A stretch of DNA of 64,000 nucleotides from Perca fluviatilis. Taxonomy: Eukaryota; Chordata; Actinopteri; Perciformes; Percidae. Where the stretch lies: assembly GCF_010015445.1 (NCBI RefSeq), contig NC_053112.1, forward strand, positions 34,892,998 to 34,956,997, in the 5' to 3' direction. The notes beneath the pieces were generated by a model. It searched no databases. It saw nothing but the letters and a program-made list of their open reading frames with translations, and had not been told where the DNA came from. The position numbers and the translations under genes were made by a program. Numbering within the stretch: the stretch's first letter is position 1; every line of letters begins with the position of its first letter. Positions 50,291 to 62,699 of the stretch are shown in pieces.

Positions 50291-53200
50291 CTAGAAACCA
50301 GTGGAGTGGACGCTGGGGATCGGGTAGAACTTGGAGATGCGGCTCTGGCTGGAGGGGTTGAGGCACTCGGACTCTCCGCTCATCTTGAAGAACACTTCCT
50401 GTTCCTGCAGCTTCCTGGCAAACTCCTCCTCCAGGGCCTGCGGGGCACACAAACACATGTTGGAGGATAGGATCATTTAGCAAAAGCTTCTTTTAAAAAA
50501 ATAAAAAAAATAAAATGGAATTTAGACAGCAGTGTTTTAACCTGGGTCCTCTGTTTTTATTTTGTTGAGTTATTGAGAAGCAAGACATGGGAACTTTACT
50601 TCGAGCAGGGATTACATTTATCTAGCTCTGAATTACTGCGCTGCCTCTTTTACATTCATTTGTTCGGTTACACTTTACTTGAAGGTATCTACATAAGAGT
50701 GACATGACACGGTCATGAACGTGTCATAAACATAAACAAGTCATAAAAGTTTATGACATAACGCTTCTTTCAGTAAGTGTCATTCCGTTTTTGGCATGAC
50801 AAGTTAGGGTTAGAGTTAGGGTTCATGTGTTCATGACAGTGTCATGTCACTCTTATGTAGATACCTTCAAGTAAAGTGTTACCATTGATTTGTTCTTGAG
50901 TTCTTGAGTTATTCCTCTGACCGTTGTCCACAGAAGGCTACCTTTCTCGCACAGTTGCCAATATTCCCATGATCTGCAATTTGTCCTCAGCCACAGGGGT
51001 CTCATTCTGACCAAAGGCGAGACTTAAGCCCCTTTCCGACCGGAGGGATTTTTGCAGTTCCTAGAACATAACATTCCTAGAACCCTTTTTTTTCTCCTCG
51101 TGTTCCGACTGGACCAATTTGGGGATTTTTAAGTTCCTCTGGCCGCAGTTCCTGTAACTCGTTCAGCTCCTACTTCAGGGCAGGGTCTTTTCGCTGTTCC
51201 CTTTTCAGCATAGGGACCTAGGTCAACGAGGGTCGGGTTTCCGGTACAGACAGACCAACAACGGGTCAATTTTAACAGTTTTCACCATCTTATTCATCAC
51301 TGAATTCCCTTCTGGCAACGTTTTAGGCGAGAAATGAACTGTTTAGATTTCGAATATATAGGCAGTCTTGCGCAAATCGATGCCGAATTGAAAATTTGAA
51401 AAGCTCCATGAGGTGAGGCGACAGCCAGCAGGCGCCTGCCCCGGCCGCTAGCTCATCGCTCGGTCAGTCATGCTCGGAGACCCCGCTGTAAGCTGGAGGT
51501 CTCTCAGACTGCTCTCGTAAATAAGAGGCTTTTATTTCGCCGTTGACGGATCGTTTGTGTAAATATCACAACACATGTCCGTCATAAGATTAACTGTCTT
51601 TTTGCCGTCTTTTTGGGGGAGAGTAGCTAGTAGATCTGCTTAGAAGTGGACCTTTACTATAACTACGTTCCTGTAACTACTTGGTCGGAAAGCGGCTTTA
51701 GTGAAGGTGCCGAGTCCTCATGAACGGCCTCATGTTTACTCTCAGCCTTTTCTGTCGGCATAGGTTTGGAGCTTTTAGCTTCGACCAGAGCTGTAAGCTT
51801 GTGAAGGATCCTGGGGGTTGAGGAGCTGCAGCGTTACTCAGAGACAAACTGAAAACCTACACTGTACATTTACTACCAATTAACAAGTCCCGGTCTTCTT
51901 ACACAAAGATAGCCTGCCAGAACTTCCTGTATTTGGTCCGAACCATCCCCTCCAAAAATAGAAGAAGAAGAAAAAGAAAAAAAGCTTTCACACTAGAAAT
52001 GAACCGGACCATGGTTCAGCTTGATCTGGACAGAGACTTCCATTTTTGGTTGGACCACATTTTGGTGCTTCCTCTCTTAGATCCACGATGTGGAAGAGAA
52101 ACGACAATATACGGGGGAGGTTTCACACACCTATAATTTTCATTCGGATCAAACTGAAACGTCCAAAAGTCCGGACCACACAAAGTAGGTGTGAAAGCCC
52201 CCGGAAAGTCTCAGGAGGTCAAACATCTGTCTGTTGCATTTATGAAAGAGGACTGCATGAGTGTAAAATGGTGTGTTGATTCTCTTGATACTCCTAAAGT
52301 AAAATCACAATTACATGCTTGCAAATGTGTCTGCCAAGCAGACCAATGACAGCACCTGGATGTAGACGCCTGCTGCACTGACATACAAAACGAGCCATCA
52401 CAGTGATAGAAGGCGGGAAAAAAGAAAGTTGGCTTTTAACGTTTCGCAATCATAGTACCACACCGTGCAGAAACCAGAGTAAACAAGACTGAGGGTGCTT
52501 TCACACCTGAGCGGTTTGGTCCGTTTTTAACAAACCCCCGAGTGTTTGGTCGGACAGTCCGGTTGGTTTGGGGGCTGGTGTGAAATCAAACTACAAAATA
52601 TTATACGAGCTTCATGCCTTATTTCATTATCAACATGGCAACGTATTCAGTTTGTATCAGAACGTAGAATAATAAGACCAGCTAAAATGTGTCTGTCGTT
52701 ATTCCCATGACTCTGAAAGTGTCTTTACAACATATACAGGGACACCGGACAGGTGGAGGAGTAATGTTTTTGTACGAGTACACTGCAGGCTGAACAGCAG
52801 CCAGGTGTTGGATTTCCTCTACCTTCTTCCTGGGCCGTAGTTTCTCCCTCCACTCCTTCAGCTCCTGGCTGTGCTCCTCGTCCAACTCCTTCAGCTTCTG
52901 GGTCTCGTGTTCGATGAGCAGGTGGCACTTCTCGTTCTGAAAACACGCACAGGAAAGTATGGGATGAAAACGGAGGGGTTTTACCAGGGGTTGATGCAGA
53001 GACTGGGTGAGTGAAGAGAAAGCTTCTTGATGGCCACCTGGTGGCTGGCTGCAGTATAGGTCATAAATCCCACCCCTCACTGTTTAGCAGATAGGACATG
53101 GGCCAAACGAAAACATACACGTCAAATACATTTTATGTAGCTCTTATCACACTGATGGTTGTTCAAGTGTTCATTTTTTATTTTTATTTTTTGTAATTTA

Positions 53201-56200
53201 ATACTATAAAAACGGGTGAAACATCTTTGCTCTCCTTCGATAAACATAGTCTGACAATACCTCAAGAGTCCAATCCCCTTGAATCAGGTCAACCTGCGTT
53301 TTAGTCTGATTTAATTTACCTGTACTTAAAGCTAAAATATTTCAAATGTCTGGTCTGACCCCCATTACCACCAGCATCCATTGTGTTTGTACAATTAGAG
53401 AAAAACAGGATCAATGGAATCTAATTTAAGACAGAAGTATTATTCTAAAACACAGAGCCTGGTGCTTCTCTGCATGGAGCCAGCAGACTGATTAAGTGCC
53501 TTGGTTATATCCTGTATAGCTCTGCTGCACATGCCACAGTGAGAGTGTTCATGTTCTGATCGACAGCTGTGATTTGACTCGCGATTGGTTTGAGCGGGTG
53601 GTATGGGCGGGACTTTGATACCGCCTGATCATGCTGCTTATTTTATGACTCCAATATTACAAGATGGCAGCGCCCGTATATGGAATATATTCTTATTTTT
53701 ATACAGTTTCTGGTTTTTACATGCCACTGTGTCTTTTTTTCTTTCTTTTTTTAAGATGAATTTTTTGGGCATTTCCGCCTTTAATGGATGGGACAGCTAG
53801 ATATGAAAGGGGGGAGAGAGGGGGAAGACATGCAGGAAATCGTCACAGGTCGGACTCGAACCCTGGACCTTCTGCGTCGAGGAATAAACCTCTATATATG
53901 TGCGCCTGCTCTACCAACTGAGCCAACCTGGCCACACAACTGTGTCTTTTTGGCTGGGATGGTGAGGTGGGAGTTAAACAAGACTGCATGTAAACAGAGG
54001 ATAATACTTGTTCACGAAACGCATTTAAATTATGAATTTTATTTTATGAAGTGCCGTGCTTTCTTATATCTCTACCTGCATCTGCTGCAGCTCTCGGATG
54101 TTGGCGTCACACTGCAGCTGCAGGTCTCTCATCTGGTTTTCATGTTTCTGATGCTGATGGAGCCTCTCGTTCTTTTGCCTCTTCTCTTCCTGGGCTGCAA
54201 ACTGGAAAAGAGAGACGTGATTAGGCTTCATTATTATGGTATACATAGGCTTATTGTTATTATTATTGTAAGGAACTTGTGTTTTGTCACTGTGTTTTGT
54301 TTGGCTTTCCGTCGAATATAAAAACAAAAACGGAAATTTCATTCCATCTTGCTGGTCACCTGCTTGACTTTCTCCCTCTCCTGCTCGGGGGTGATGACAG
54401 CGGCGGTGATGCGAAGGCTCTTCTTGAACATGGCCATGCGGGTCTTGGCCTCGCTGCGCTGAATCTTGGGCAGTCTGGTTCTCTCCTGGGTCTGCTTGTT
54501 CTTCATCTCCTCGATCAGACGCTGGTTGTAGCGCTGCATCTGCTCCATCTCCTGCACAGGGCACACAGCAGCACACAGAGAACATGGAGGGCGCTTCCAC
54601 AGCAACGGTTTCAAACTGTACTTTTTAATGCTGAAACGTTGACAAAATCAAAACTGCTGTGGGTAATTCTGAGGTCGGAGAAATACTAATAATGCAGTTT
54701 ATTTATATAACGCTTTTTGCAACACTTTACAGAGTTTTTACAAAGGAAATACACATACGACGAAAATCCGCACACTAAAATCCACACATTAATCAAACAC
54801 TAAAAGCAGCTCTAAAAAGGGGAGCTCTGACATGCGATTTGAACATGGACGGATTGGTGCGGTCGCGGATTCAAAGAAGATTTAAGCATGTAAAAGAGCT
54901 ACAACAAGGCCGAGTCCCCCAATCCAGCCTGTACCTTCTCGTGTCTCTTGAGCAGCTGATGTCTCTGCATGAAGTACTGGTCCTTGAGCTGCTGTTTGAA
55001 CAGCTGGTGTTTCTCCTGCAGATGGCGCTCTTCCAGCTCCCACATGGCAGCCTCCCGTGCTGTTTGCAGACAAAACAAATGATGACACAGAAGAACCCTT
55101 CAAAGGCTTATCGGAAGGAAATTATGCCTCCATTTAAGGCCATTCTGTATTATTCAATGGTCTGCACGCAACAGCAGCAGCAGCTGTGGGCTGAAGTCAC
55201 CTCATTACGGGGAATTCGCTCCAAAGAAAGTGATCTGGCGACTTTTCGGCGCGGTGTGTGTCCAATGAAAGGGCACATTTGTTGGACGTCCTGTTGTGTT
55301 CTTAACCCCCCCCCCCAGCAAAGCACAAGTAGACTTTATGTTTCACAATTACTGTTTTCCGTCAGCTCGCTTCCAGATTTCGACGTTTCCGAATGCACCT
55401 GAAGGCAGCTTTATTTCACAGGAGAGAGAGAAAGAAAAGAGACGAGCGAGACATAGCGAGTGCTTTGTTGTTAGAGGAAACATTAAGCTATTACACAAAC
55501 TCCCGGAAGTTCAGAGCTTGTGTTACATTTCTTTACCCTACTAGTGTTTTAAAACTCTCTCGTGGCAGCGATGTTTCCCCGTTTACTTTACGAGACTCTC
55601 GCAGCGCCTCAAACCACAGTATAAAAACCCCCCTGACAGGTCTTATCTCCGGTTACATGATTGGCCAGCGCAGCATGATGTGAGGTTGCGTATCCCCAAA
55701 AGTTGAGTCGGTCTCAACTTTTCACCCCAGACCCGGTGCGTTTTTTGAGTGTTCCCCCTGCGGAAACCCCCGCCACAGCCCAAACACACTACCCTCATTC
55801 AAAATGAATGGAAAGACCTGCGTATTTCTTGGACTGTCGGACGGCCGACGCAGGCGGTCTTGAACGCGGCCTTAGACAGCTGACTGCTTGAGTCAACCAA
55901 CATCAACTTTACTAATGAGGTTTCAGCTTATAAGCTTATGAACTATCGCACAACTCCTATCCCCAGTGAAAGCCCTTTCCGAGCTCCTAAAACACAGTAA
56001 CACCCTCCCGTGACTTGGTTCAGCGAGCTTTTCTGAGTAGTGTTGTTTGTGCAGCTCCTGGCACGTTAAGCATGGGATTAAGTCCCAGGCAGTGCTAACT
56101 GCTAACAGGCTGCTGCTCTGCAGACCAGTCAGAAGGGGCCGCAGGGTCACTGTTGGTGGTGCTGAGAGTATTTCAGGCTGTTTTCTGCTAATGCCACCCA

Positions 56201-59200
56201 TTAGAAATTAAATTGTTATGTTCAGCGCTACAAAATTAGACCTTCTGCTACCCCTCAAAAAGGATTTGAAAATAATGGTTGTGTTAACCTGCCTGGAGAG
56301 GGGTTTATAGCTCATTCTCTCTTCTGTCTTTCACTTATGAATACACCCACACCCACACCTTTAGTGCCTTGTGCTCTCTCACACAAGCTGCAAGAAGCTA
56401 CACAGCCTCTCTGAAGTCTGAACTGACTTTGTTTTAGGGCTGCACAATATATAGTTTTTTTAGGTCATCATTTTATATCAATTGGCACAATAAACATATC
56501 GCGAAAGACACTCAGTGATTTTTTGTGTTGGTTGAAAGAAAATATCAGCAGAAAACGGCACTTTAAAATGTAACTGTCACTTTTTTTGAAATGATTTCCT
56601 AATGCTAAACAAGCAGCTTGGTGTATTTTAGCAGAACGCTGAAAAGTAAGCAGAAATTCAGAACTGAGTATACTTTAATATCGGTTTATTTATCGCAAGT
56701 AATACCGTTACATTATCTTCAACAACGTTAACGCATATTTTCCTCACATCGTGCAGCCCTACTTTGTTTCACAGCGATCATCTCTCATCCCGTTCCCTGT
56801 TCAGATCGCTACTTCAGGCTACGGCCGACAGTACACTTACCATTTGTTGATATTGATTTTGGGCACAATGACATGGCTGATAGCTAGCTTGTCTTGTTGT
56901 TGAACATTACGTTACAGTCGAATTGTATTTACTGATTGTCAACAGTACACGATATTGACTTAGAATCTTGCTAGTATAACGTTAACGTTCTGGATCGTAG
57001 GTGTCCGAGCTGAAGGGTTCTCTGAGCTGAGCGGACTACTGTAGAAATATCTCCCGTTGCCAAGCGTGGTCCATAAGGTCCGTCCTATTTACTGAAGCAA
57101 GTTTGATTGTTCCAGGTCAAATGGCCGAATTTTTCTGTCCGAGCCGGCCCGAACCCGACAGGCATTACGAAATTTGTGTCTGAGCCCGACACAGCTAAAA
57201 TCTCATTTTTTTCCCTCATACTAATGACACATGTAGGCTACGTTTGTTTGTGTGGAAAGCCCTTTTTTATTAAGCAACTGTAGGAAGGCATTCGGAAATA
57301 TCAACAGATGAGCGCATCAGCGGACACGGGGCAACAAGCGCACGTTAATCAGCTGTTAAAATGTTCAATGTGTTAACCTCTCCTGATCGCTTCGTTTCCG
57401 ACCGTGATCAGAAAACCAGCAGAGACTCGTTACCTCCAGGGCCGACGTTATAACATTAATAACCACTAACTCTGCTCCGGTTACATCTACAACACGTCTG
57501 CTTCCTCTTTCTCTATCTCTCTTCTGCCCACTTAGGCTACCACCTTAATGCCCACACTTGTTACTCGAGACCGCTAGTTACGTTTCTCTGACAGAGACTA
57601 TGATTATTACTAAGCAACCAAGACGCATCTTCAACCACGCAAAAGATTAAAAACAAAACTGCGAAAATGGCCGAAATAGGTAAAAGTGATTGTATTTTCT
57701 TTGCCTTTTATGTAATGTATATAGCCTAAAACTATTTTAAATGAAAATACAGACTCTTTGAAGAAAAGTCAGGTACCAGCAGGATTGTATTTTTTTATTT
57801 AGCAAAGTTATTACACACATAAATTTCAAAACGGTCAAAATGACCGTCCAGGCCACAGGGGGACCATCTAGCAGCATGTAGCCTATGCTACTCAGCATTA
57901 ATGGGCCACCTCTTTCTGAATTCCCCTATAACCGAGCCTTGGAGTTATTTTTCCAAAAGCCAAGAAAAATCAAATGCACACAGCAAGGCTGCCAACTTTG
58001 TCACTGAGGCAAATATGCAATTAGTTTCATTATGAATGGTTTCATACTATAGCCTACTTTGGGTTTTGGTTTCCCTATGAAGAATTTATTGTAAAATTCA
58101 TTTTGTAGACCTACAGTTCCTCAAAAATACAGTTCAATCAAAACGAAATGAAAATATGCCTTGTTGTGTGTGAATAGAGGTGAATAAATAAATGTGTTTG
58201 TGTTGCAGTGAAGTGTCAGTTCTATTTAATACGTTAAACATTTGGCGGTGGGGGGGGGATGGGAGGGTTCCGACAGATCTGCCCCCACTGCTAAAAAAAA
58301 ATCCTAGAGGAAACACTGCAGGTATTAGTCAAACCCTCAGGTGTTAGAAGGGAAACGGAGGACTATGGTTAACTGCTCCTCAGATCTCTGCAGGGTAAAT
58401 CCAGACAGCTAGCTAGACTATCTGTCCAATCTGAGGTTTCTGTTGCACGACTAAAACAACCTTTGAACGTACACATGATCCACCAAAACAAGTTCCTTCC
58501 CGAGGCTATTTTGCAGAGGCACCGTGGCTCCGTCCGCCGCTTAGCGCCGCCCATGATGATTGTGATTGGTTTAAAGAAATGCCAATAAACCAGAGCATGT
58601 TTTTCTCCCATCCCGGAATACTCCTCTGCAGTGCTGTGGAGGACGGTCTGGCAATGCGAGACTTACCCTTACTTAGCTCTTTCATGTTTCCTCTGATGTA
58701 ATGCACACATCATGCTATATGATGCTTGTAAACCTTTTCCTACGTCTGTTTCTATGTATTGAATGTCTCTGTATACCTCGGTCAGTGTTTATGTAATGTC
58801 ACTGGACATCTAGTTCTTATTCCTACCTCGGAGCAGCTGCTGCTTGTGGTTCAGGCAGTCCCTCTCGATAGTGGCGAGCTCGTGTTTGTGCTGCTGGATA
58901 ATCTTTTTCAGATCGCTGTCCAGATCCTGCTGCTGCTTCTGAAGGAACTCCTGTTCCTGGATGAGGGATGACAGAGATTACACATGACATGAGGAAAATC
59001 AGGTCCAGGTGTTAAGGCTCTTATATACTAGACGCAGCCCAGCTGGCGCGTGCAAATGGGACGTCGTGGGATCGCCGTGACTATTTATACCCGCGCTGGT
59101 GCTCGCGACACTAGTTGCAGTCTTCTCCTGAACAGCGGTGGCGCTAATGAGCAAAGGCTACCGACGTTGCTCTTTCTACGGACTAGAAGAAGAAGAAAAA

Positions 59201-62200
59201 GGTAAACAACGGCAGAAGTGACAGCAGCATTGACGTCAATGCCTTGATTTGATTTGATGACCTACTTGGTCGGATCAAGCCTTTCATTCACCATAAAAGA
59301 GCTCATCTTAACCCAAGTTTACGAGAGAGAGTTGCAGTCACTCAGAATCCTCGCATCTCGTTGTCGGCGAACTCGTTCAGGTCTCCTGTTTCCGCTTTGT
59401 CGCTGAAAAAAAACAAAAGAGCCGTGCGCGAACTCTGCTTGTGCGCTATAAATCGGGCGCGCCAGCAGGATATTACGTCATTTTGACGTCACGATGGCAC
59501 GCGCCACCTTGGATGCGTCTAGTATATAAGAGCCTTGAATCTCCTGATCTGCAAACGACACAATCAGAGAATCCCTGAACCTCCATCCACAAAAATCCAA
59601 CAAACTGCTGACAGACAGAAAGCATCGTTTCCTGGAAGAAAAACATTTTATCAATACAATACATACAATACATAAGGAGGGATAGGCTTTATGAGGCCCG
59701 CTGAGTGTGTGTGAGTGTTTGAGTGGGTGTGCTGTCCTACAGGCTCTCGGCCAAGTTCACTTCAGGCTAAGCGCTGCTTGAGCCGATGAACCAGACAGTT
59801 ACAACGTGCAACAAATACTGTTTCGCTTGCTTGTCACATTAATACAACCTACTTGGGCCCCAACACAGAGCGACCTGACATTTGACATGCTTATTTAGTG
59901 CGCCGTGATACACAGTAAGCACTTTCAAGGTTTCTATTAACTCATGTCTCTAAATGTCAACAATTTCCCCTACAGATTCTAACCTTGGCACGTACTCCTT
60001 GAAAAGGTAGATCATAAGGAAACCTTTTAACTTTAAGCATTAGTTCTAGTACCGTTCTGAGCCATTAGAGAACACTTCCCTAGTAAAGTTTTTTTCTGCA
60101 TCTGTAATCTTGGTAGAAGCATGCTGCGTGGTTATTGGCTCACTGATGCTGATCAGATTTACTCCTTAGGTATTGAAATTGGGTATTAAGTAGTCTATAT
60201 CCTTCGCGTTCCACTTCCGGGATTGCTCCGGTGCTGCAGGAAATTCCGTCGGATGCATGTCTTTTCCGTTACATTCCGCTTCCTTTGTGTTGGAATTTTA
60301 AATTCGGTGGATTTCCGAGGACTATGGTTAACTGCTCCTCAGATCTCTGCAGGGTAAATCCAGACAGCTAGCTAGACTATCTGTCCAATCTGAGTTTCCT
60401 GTTGCACGACAATTTTGCAGTGGCTCCGTGCAGAGTTTAGCACCGCCCATGACAATTCTGATTGGTTTAAATAAATGCCATCAAACCAGAGCACGTTTTC
60501 ATCCCATCCCTGAATGCTATATGGACTAGCCAGACCCTCCTTCAGCGCGCTTTGGAGGAGGGTCTGGCAAAGTGAGACAAGGTATTAAATGACGAGGCAT
60601 TTTTCGATACCTTGATATTAAGGAGGCAATTTTGGTCGGTGCCTAAAAAGTTTTCAATTTGGTACCCAGCCCTACAATTAATATCATTATCGCGTACCGC
60701 ATATTTTCCTCATGCTGCGCAGCTCTAGACCAAATTAGAGATTTGTTGATAGCATAGCACAACTTAAGGCTTGGTGTCAGTGTGTACTGATATATAGAAA
60801 AGCCAGTGTGTGTAGTCTCCAGAGTAATGAGTCATGCTTTAAGAGAGACAAGAAAAAGTCTAGATTCCAAATCTCAGAAAGGCATCAAAACACACACACA
60901 GGGATTCCCTCTGACACTCCCTGTGGACCACAGTCCATTACTCTTCTAGACAATGTGCTAAACAATGCACACGCACACACACTCTGAACCTGTGGCAGAC
61001 ACTGCAAACTCAGGTAGGTGGAAGTTTTGCAAAAGATTAGAAAAGTCATGAAAACTGCATCACACGGCACAATAAATGTCTGCTGGATAACTTTGTGCAC
61101 GCTACCCACACACAGTGTGAAATCTGTTCCGACAAAAGGCAGAAAGAGAGAGCTGAAAGGAACAGGAAGCGCGAGTGTCAAAGTTCGAAAATTCACAGCA
61201 AACCGTGCCCTCACTATCTCCTGGCGGGGCTGGGACAATTTCCTATTAAATACGTTTGATGATAGTGTGTCACATGCATTGGAGATAATTCCACTTCATG
61301 TTTCCCCTTTTTCCGGGCAGCCACGAGAAATAGATGGAAATAAAAATGAGACAAAAGCTGTGGATAGATTAGCACTACGTGACAAAAATAAATGAGAAGT
61401 GGCAGGGCAGGCTAATTTAGCCCCTGTGCAGCTAAACGTCATTTATATGAACATAAAATAAGACAGATAAGACAGATCAGAGCAGCATGTGTTTGTGTCA
61501 AAATATTAAAACAACTTACTATGAATAGGAACTGTACAAGCTATCCCATGCTCGTAACGGACTACATGTGGGCAAAGGGAAGTGAAAGGAAATTAAATGT
61601 AATGTGGTCCACATTAGGGCTGCACGATATGAGAAAAATATCTAATTTGATTATTTTGACTGATTGGTTCTCGATATTGGAGGGAATGATCATTTTTGTA
61701 TCATTATTATCCATTTCAGTGAAAAATATTAAAATTGAAATGATATAGTGAATAGTGTGATTTTTGCGAGGATCTGTACCAAACAAATATTTTTTCTTTA
61801 GTCTGTAGGATACGATTTGTAGGCCGGGATGCCTCTGCAGCACCACAATACTTCATCCCCCCTCGCGATTTGGATGCTGCGCTGGTCTATATTCACGACG
61901 TTCCACTTCCGTGGATAGCCCTGTTGCCACCGGAAATTCCACCGGATGCCCCTCTTTTTCGGTCAGATGCCCATTACCGTCTGCTTCCTTTGTGTTGTTA
62001 TTCTAAACTCCGGTGGATTTCTGAGGACTATGGTTAACTGCTCCTCAGATCTCTGCAGGGTAAATCCAGACAGCTAGCTAGATTATCTGTCCAATCTTGA
62101 GTTTTCTGTTACATGACTAAAACTACTTTTGAACGTACACACGTTCCACCAAAACAAGTTCCTTCCCGAGGCTATTTTGCAGAGGCGCCGTTGCTCTGCC

Positions 62201-62593
62201 CGGCGCTTAGCACCGCCCAAGACGATTGTGATTGGTTTAAAGAAATGGCAATAAACCAGAGCATGCTTTTTTCCCTCTCCCGGAATGCTGTGTGGACTAG
62301 CCAGACCCTCCTTCGCAGCGCTGTGGAGGAAGGTCTGGCAAAGCGAGACTAATAATACACTAGTCCATATCGCGATTTTGATAAAATTGTGCAGCCCTAG
62401 TACACATGCTAACCTCTTTCTTGCGGTTCTTCAGCATGTTTTGGTACTTGGAGAGTTCCTTTTCCTGCTCGGCTTTGATGCGTTTGGCCTCTTCCCTGAG
62501 CCGGTTGGTGTGCTCCTGCTCCAGCCTCTCGATGGTCTGCTTCTGCTGCCGCTCCAGGTTCTCCACCTCCTGGTCGTATTGACGCTTCTTACT
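50291..62593 (-). CDS. slk: STE20-like serine/threonine kinase, C-terminal 7 exons (partial)
   Basis: Exons in transcript order (minus strand): 62593-62414, 58956-58827, 55059-54935, 54551-54360, 54201-54076, 52936-52823, 50437-50291. Together they give 337 codons plus TAG. The frame is continuous, with phase 0 everywhere except one phase-1 junction (58827/55059). The protein part is almost wholly charged coiled coil: [59 protein letters not shown], then [24 protein letters not shown] and the end [17 protein letters not shown]. This matches the C-terminal AT1-46/PKK-type homology domain of SLK; the ending distinguishes it from its relative STK10 (from memory). SLK acts in cytoskeletal and focal-adhesion turnover, and this domain mediates self-association. 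The kinase domain and upstream exons lie beyond the window. The optional exon known in mammals between the first two listed exons is not seen. Confidence 0.94.
50666..50883. repeat. MITE with ~45-bp inverted ends
   Basis: The left end 'ggttacactttacttgaagg' through 'taagagtgacatgacac' is inverted at the right end as 'gtgtcatgtcactcttatgt' through 'cttcaagtaaagtgttacc'. It lies in the last slk intron. Confidence 0.9.
51028..51702. repeat. Element with 'ccgctttccgaccggaggga' ends
   Basis: The left end 'cccctttccgaccggaggga' and right end 'acttggtcggaaagcggcttta' are inverted. A shorter copy is nested at about 39775-40125. It lies in the last slk intron. Confidence 0.75.
53752..53937 (-). repeat. 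tRNA-derived SINE, best-preserved copy
   Basis: On the minus strand it has A box TGGCTCAGTTGG (53914-53925) and B box GGTTCGAGTCC (53852-53862), followed by a CT-rich body and an A-rich end near 53755. The internal RNA polymerase III promoter is intact by consensus. It lies in an slk intron. Confidence 0.85.
55060..58347. other. Large slk intron, mostly repeat-derived
   Basis: No exon recognised on either strand. It holds the repeat at 56434-56762 and other low-complexity and diffuse repeat-like stretches whose limits I cannot set by eye. Confidence 0.5.
56434..56762. repeat. 'agggctgcacaatat' MITE-like repeat, copy 2
   Basis: The left end 'tagggctgcacaatat' is inverted at the right end as 'atcgtgcagccctac'. 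The interior matches 9797-10130; a fragment of the right end recurs at about 60672-60730. Confidence 0.8.
58348..58665 (+). repeat. Terminal-hairpin repeat family copy, 5'-truncated
   Basis: It starts at 'ggaggactatggttaactgctcctcagatctctgcaggg' and ends 'ggacggtctggcaatgcgagactta'. The first ~100 bases of the family are missing. Confidence 0.8.
59012..59538. repeat. MITE with ~22-bp inverted ends 'ggctcttatatactagacgc'
   Basis: The left end 'aaggctcttatatactagac' is a perfect inverse of the right end 'gtctagtatataagagcctt', and 'ggcgcgtgc/gcacgcgcc' extends the arms. Flanks TTAA/TTGA may be a decayed target duplication. It lies in an slk intron. Confidence 0.9.
60192..60580 (+). repeat. Terminal-hairpin repeat family copy
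   Basis: Starts 'tctatatccttcgcgttcc' and ends with the stem 'ccagaccctccttcagcgcgctttggaggagggtctgg' then 'caaagtgagac'. An internal ~40-bp stretch of the family is deleted. It lies in an slk intron. Confidence 0.8.
61612..62400. repeat. 'agggctgcacgatatgag' MITE split by a terminal-hairpin repeat
   Basis: The left end 'agggctgcacgatatgag' (61616) is inverted at the right end as 'aaattgtgcagcccta' (62385-62400). The family copy at 61885-62352 is inserted within it. The composite ends about 14 bases from the slk exon at 62414. Confidence 0.8.
61885..62352 (+). repeat. Terminal-hairpin repeat family, full-length nested copy
   Basis: The longest standard copy: 'tctatattcacgacgttcc' start, 'ggatttctgaggactatgg', 'gacagctagctaga', 'caaaacaagttccttcccg', 'cccaagacgattgtgattgg', and the hairpin 'ccagaccctccttcgcagcgctgtggaggaaggtctgg' followed by 'caaagcgagactaa'. 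Confidence 0.85.
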
Positions 62594-62699
62594 CTGCAGG
62601 ACACAGAACAGCCACATCACAGTGTGTAATATCCTAGAGACATTTTGAAAGAGCTGTAGTGAAGGAGCTGTAGCTACAGTACATGAAAGACGTTTGGTA

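Noticed and set aside
53852..53925. tRNA gene on the minus strand
   Set aside because: A and B boxes are present but the sequence continues as the SINE body with family copies elsewhere, and no tRNA cloverleaf closes.
62360..62629. Plus-strand Leu-rich frame over the slk exon
   Set aside because: Antisense shadow of the coiled-coil coding (Glu/Lys/Gln codons read as Leu/Phe); the same applies to plus-strand frames over 54279-54689 and 58759-58971.
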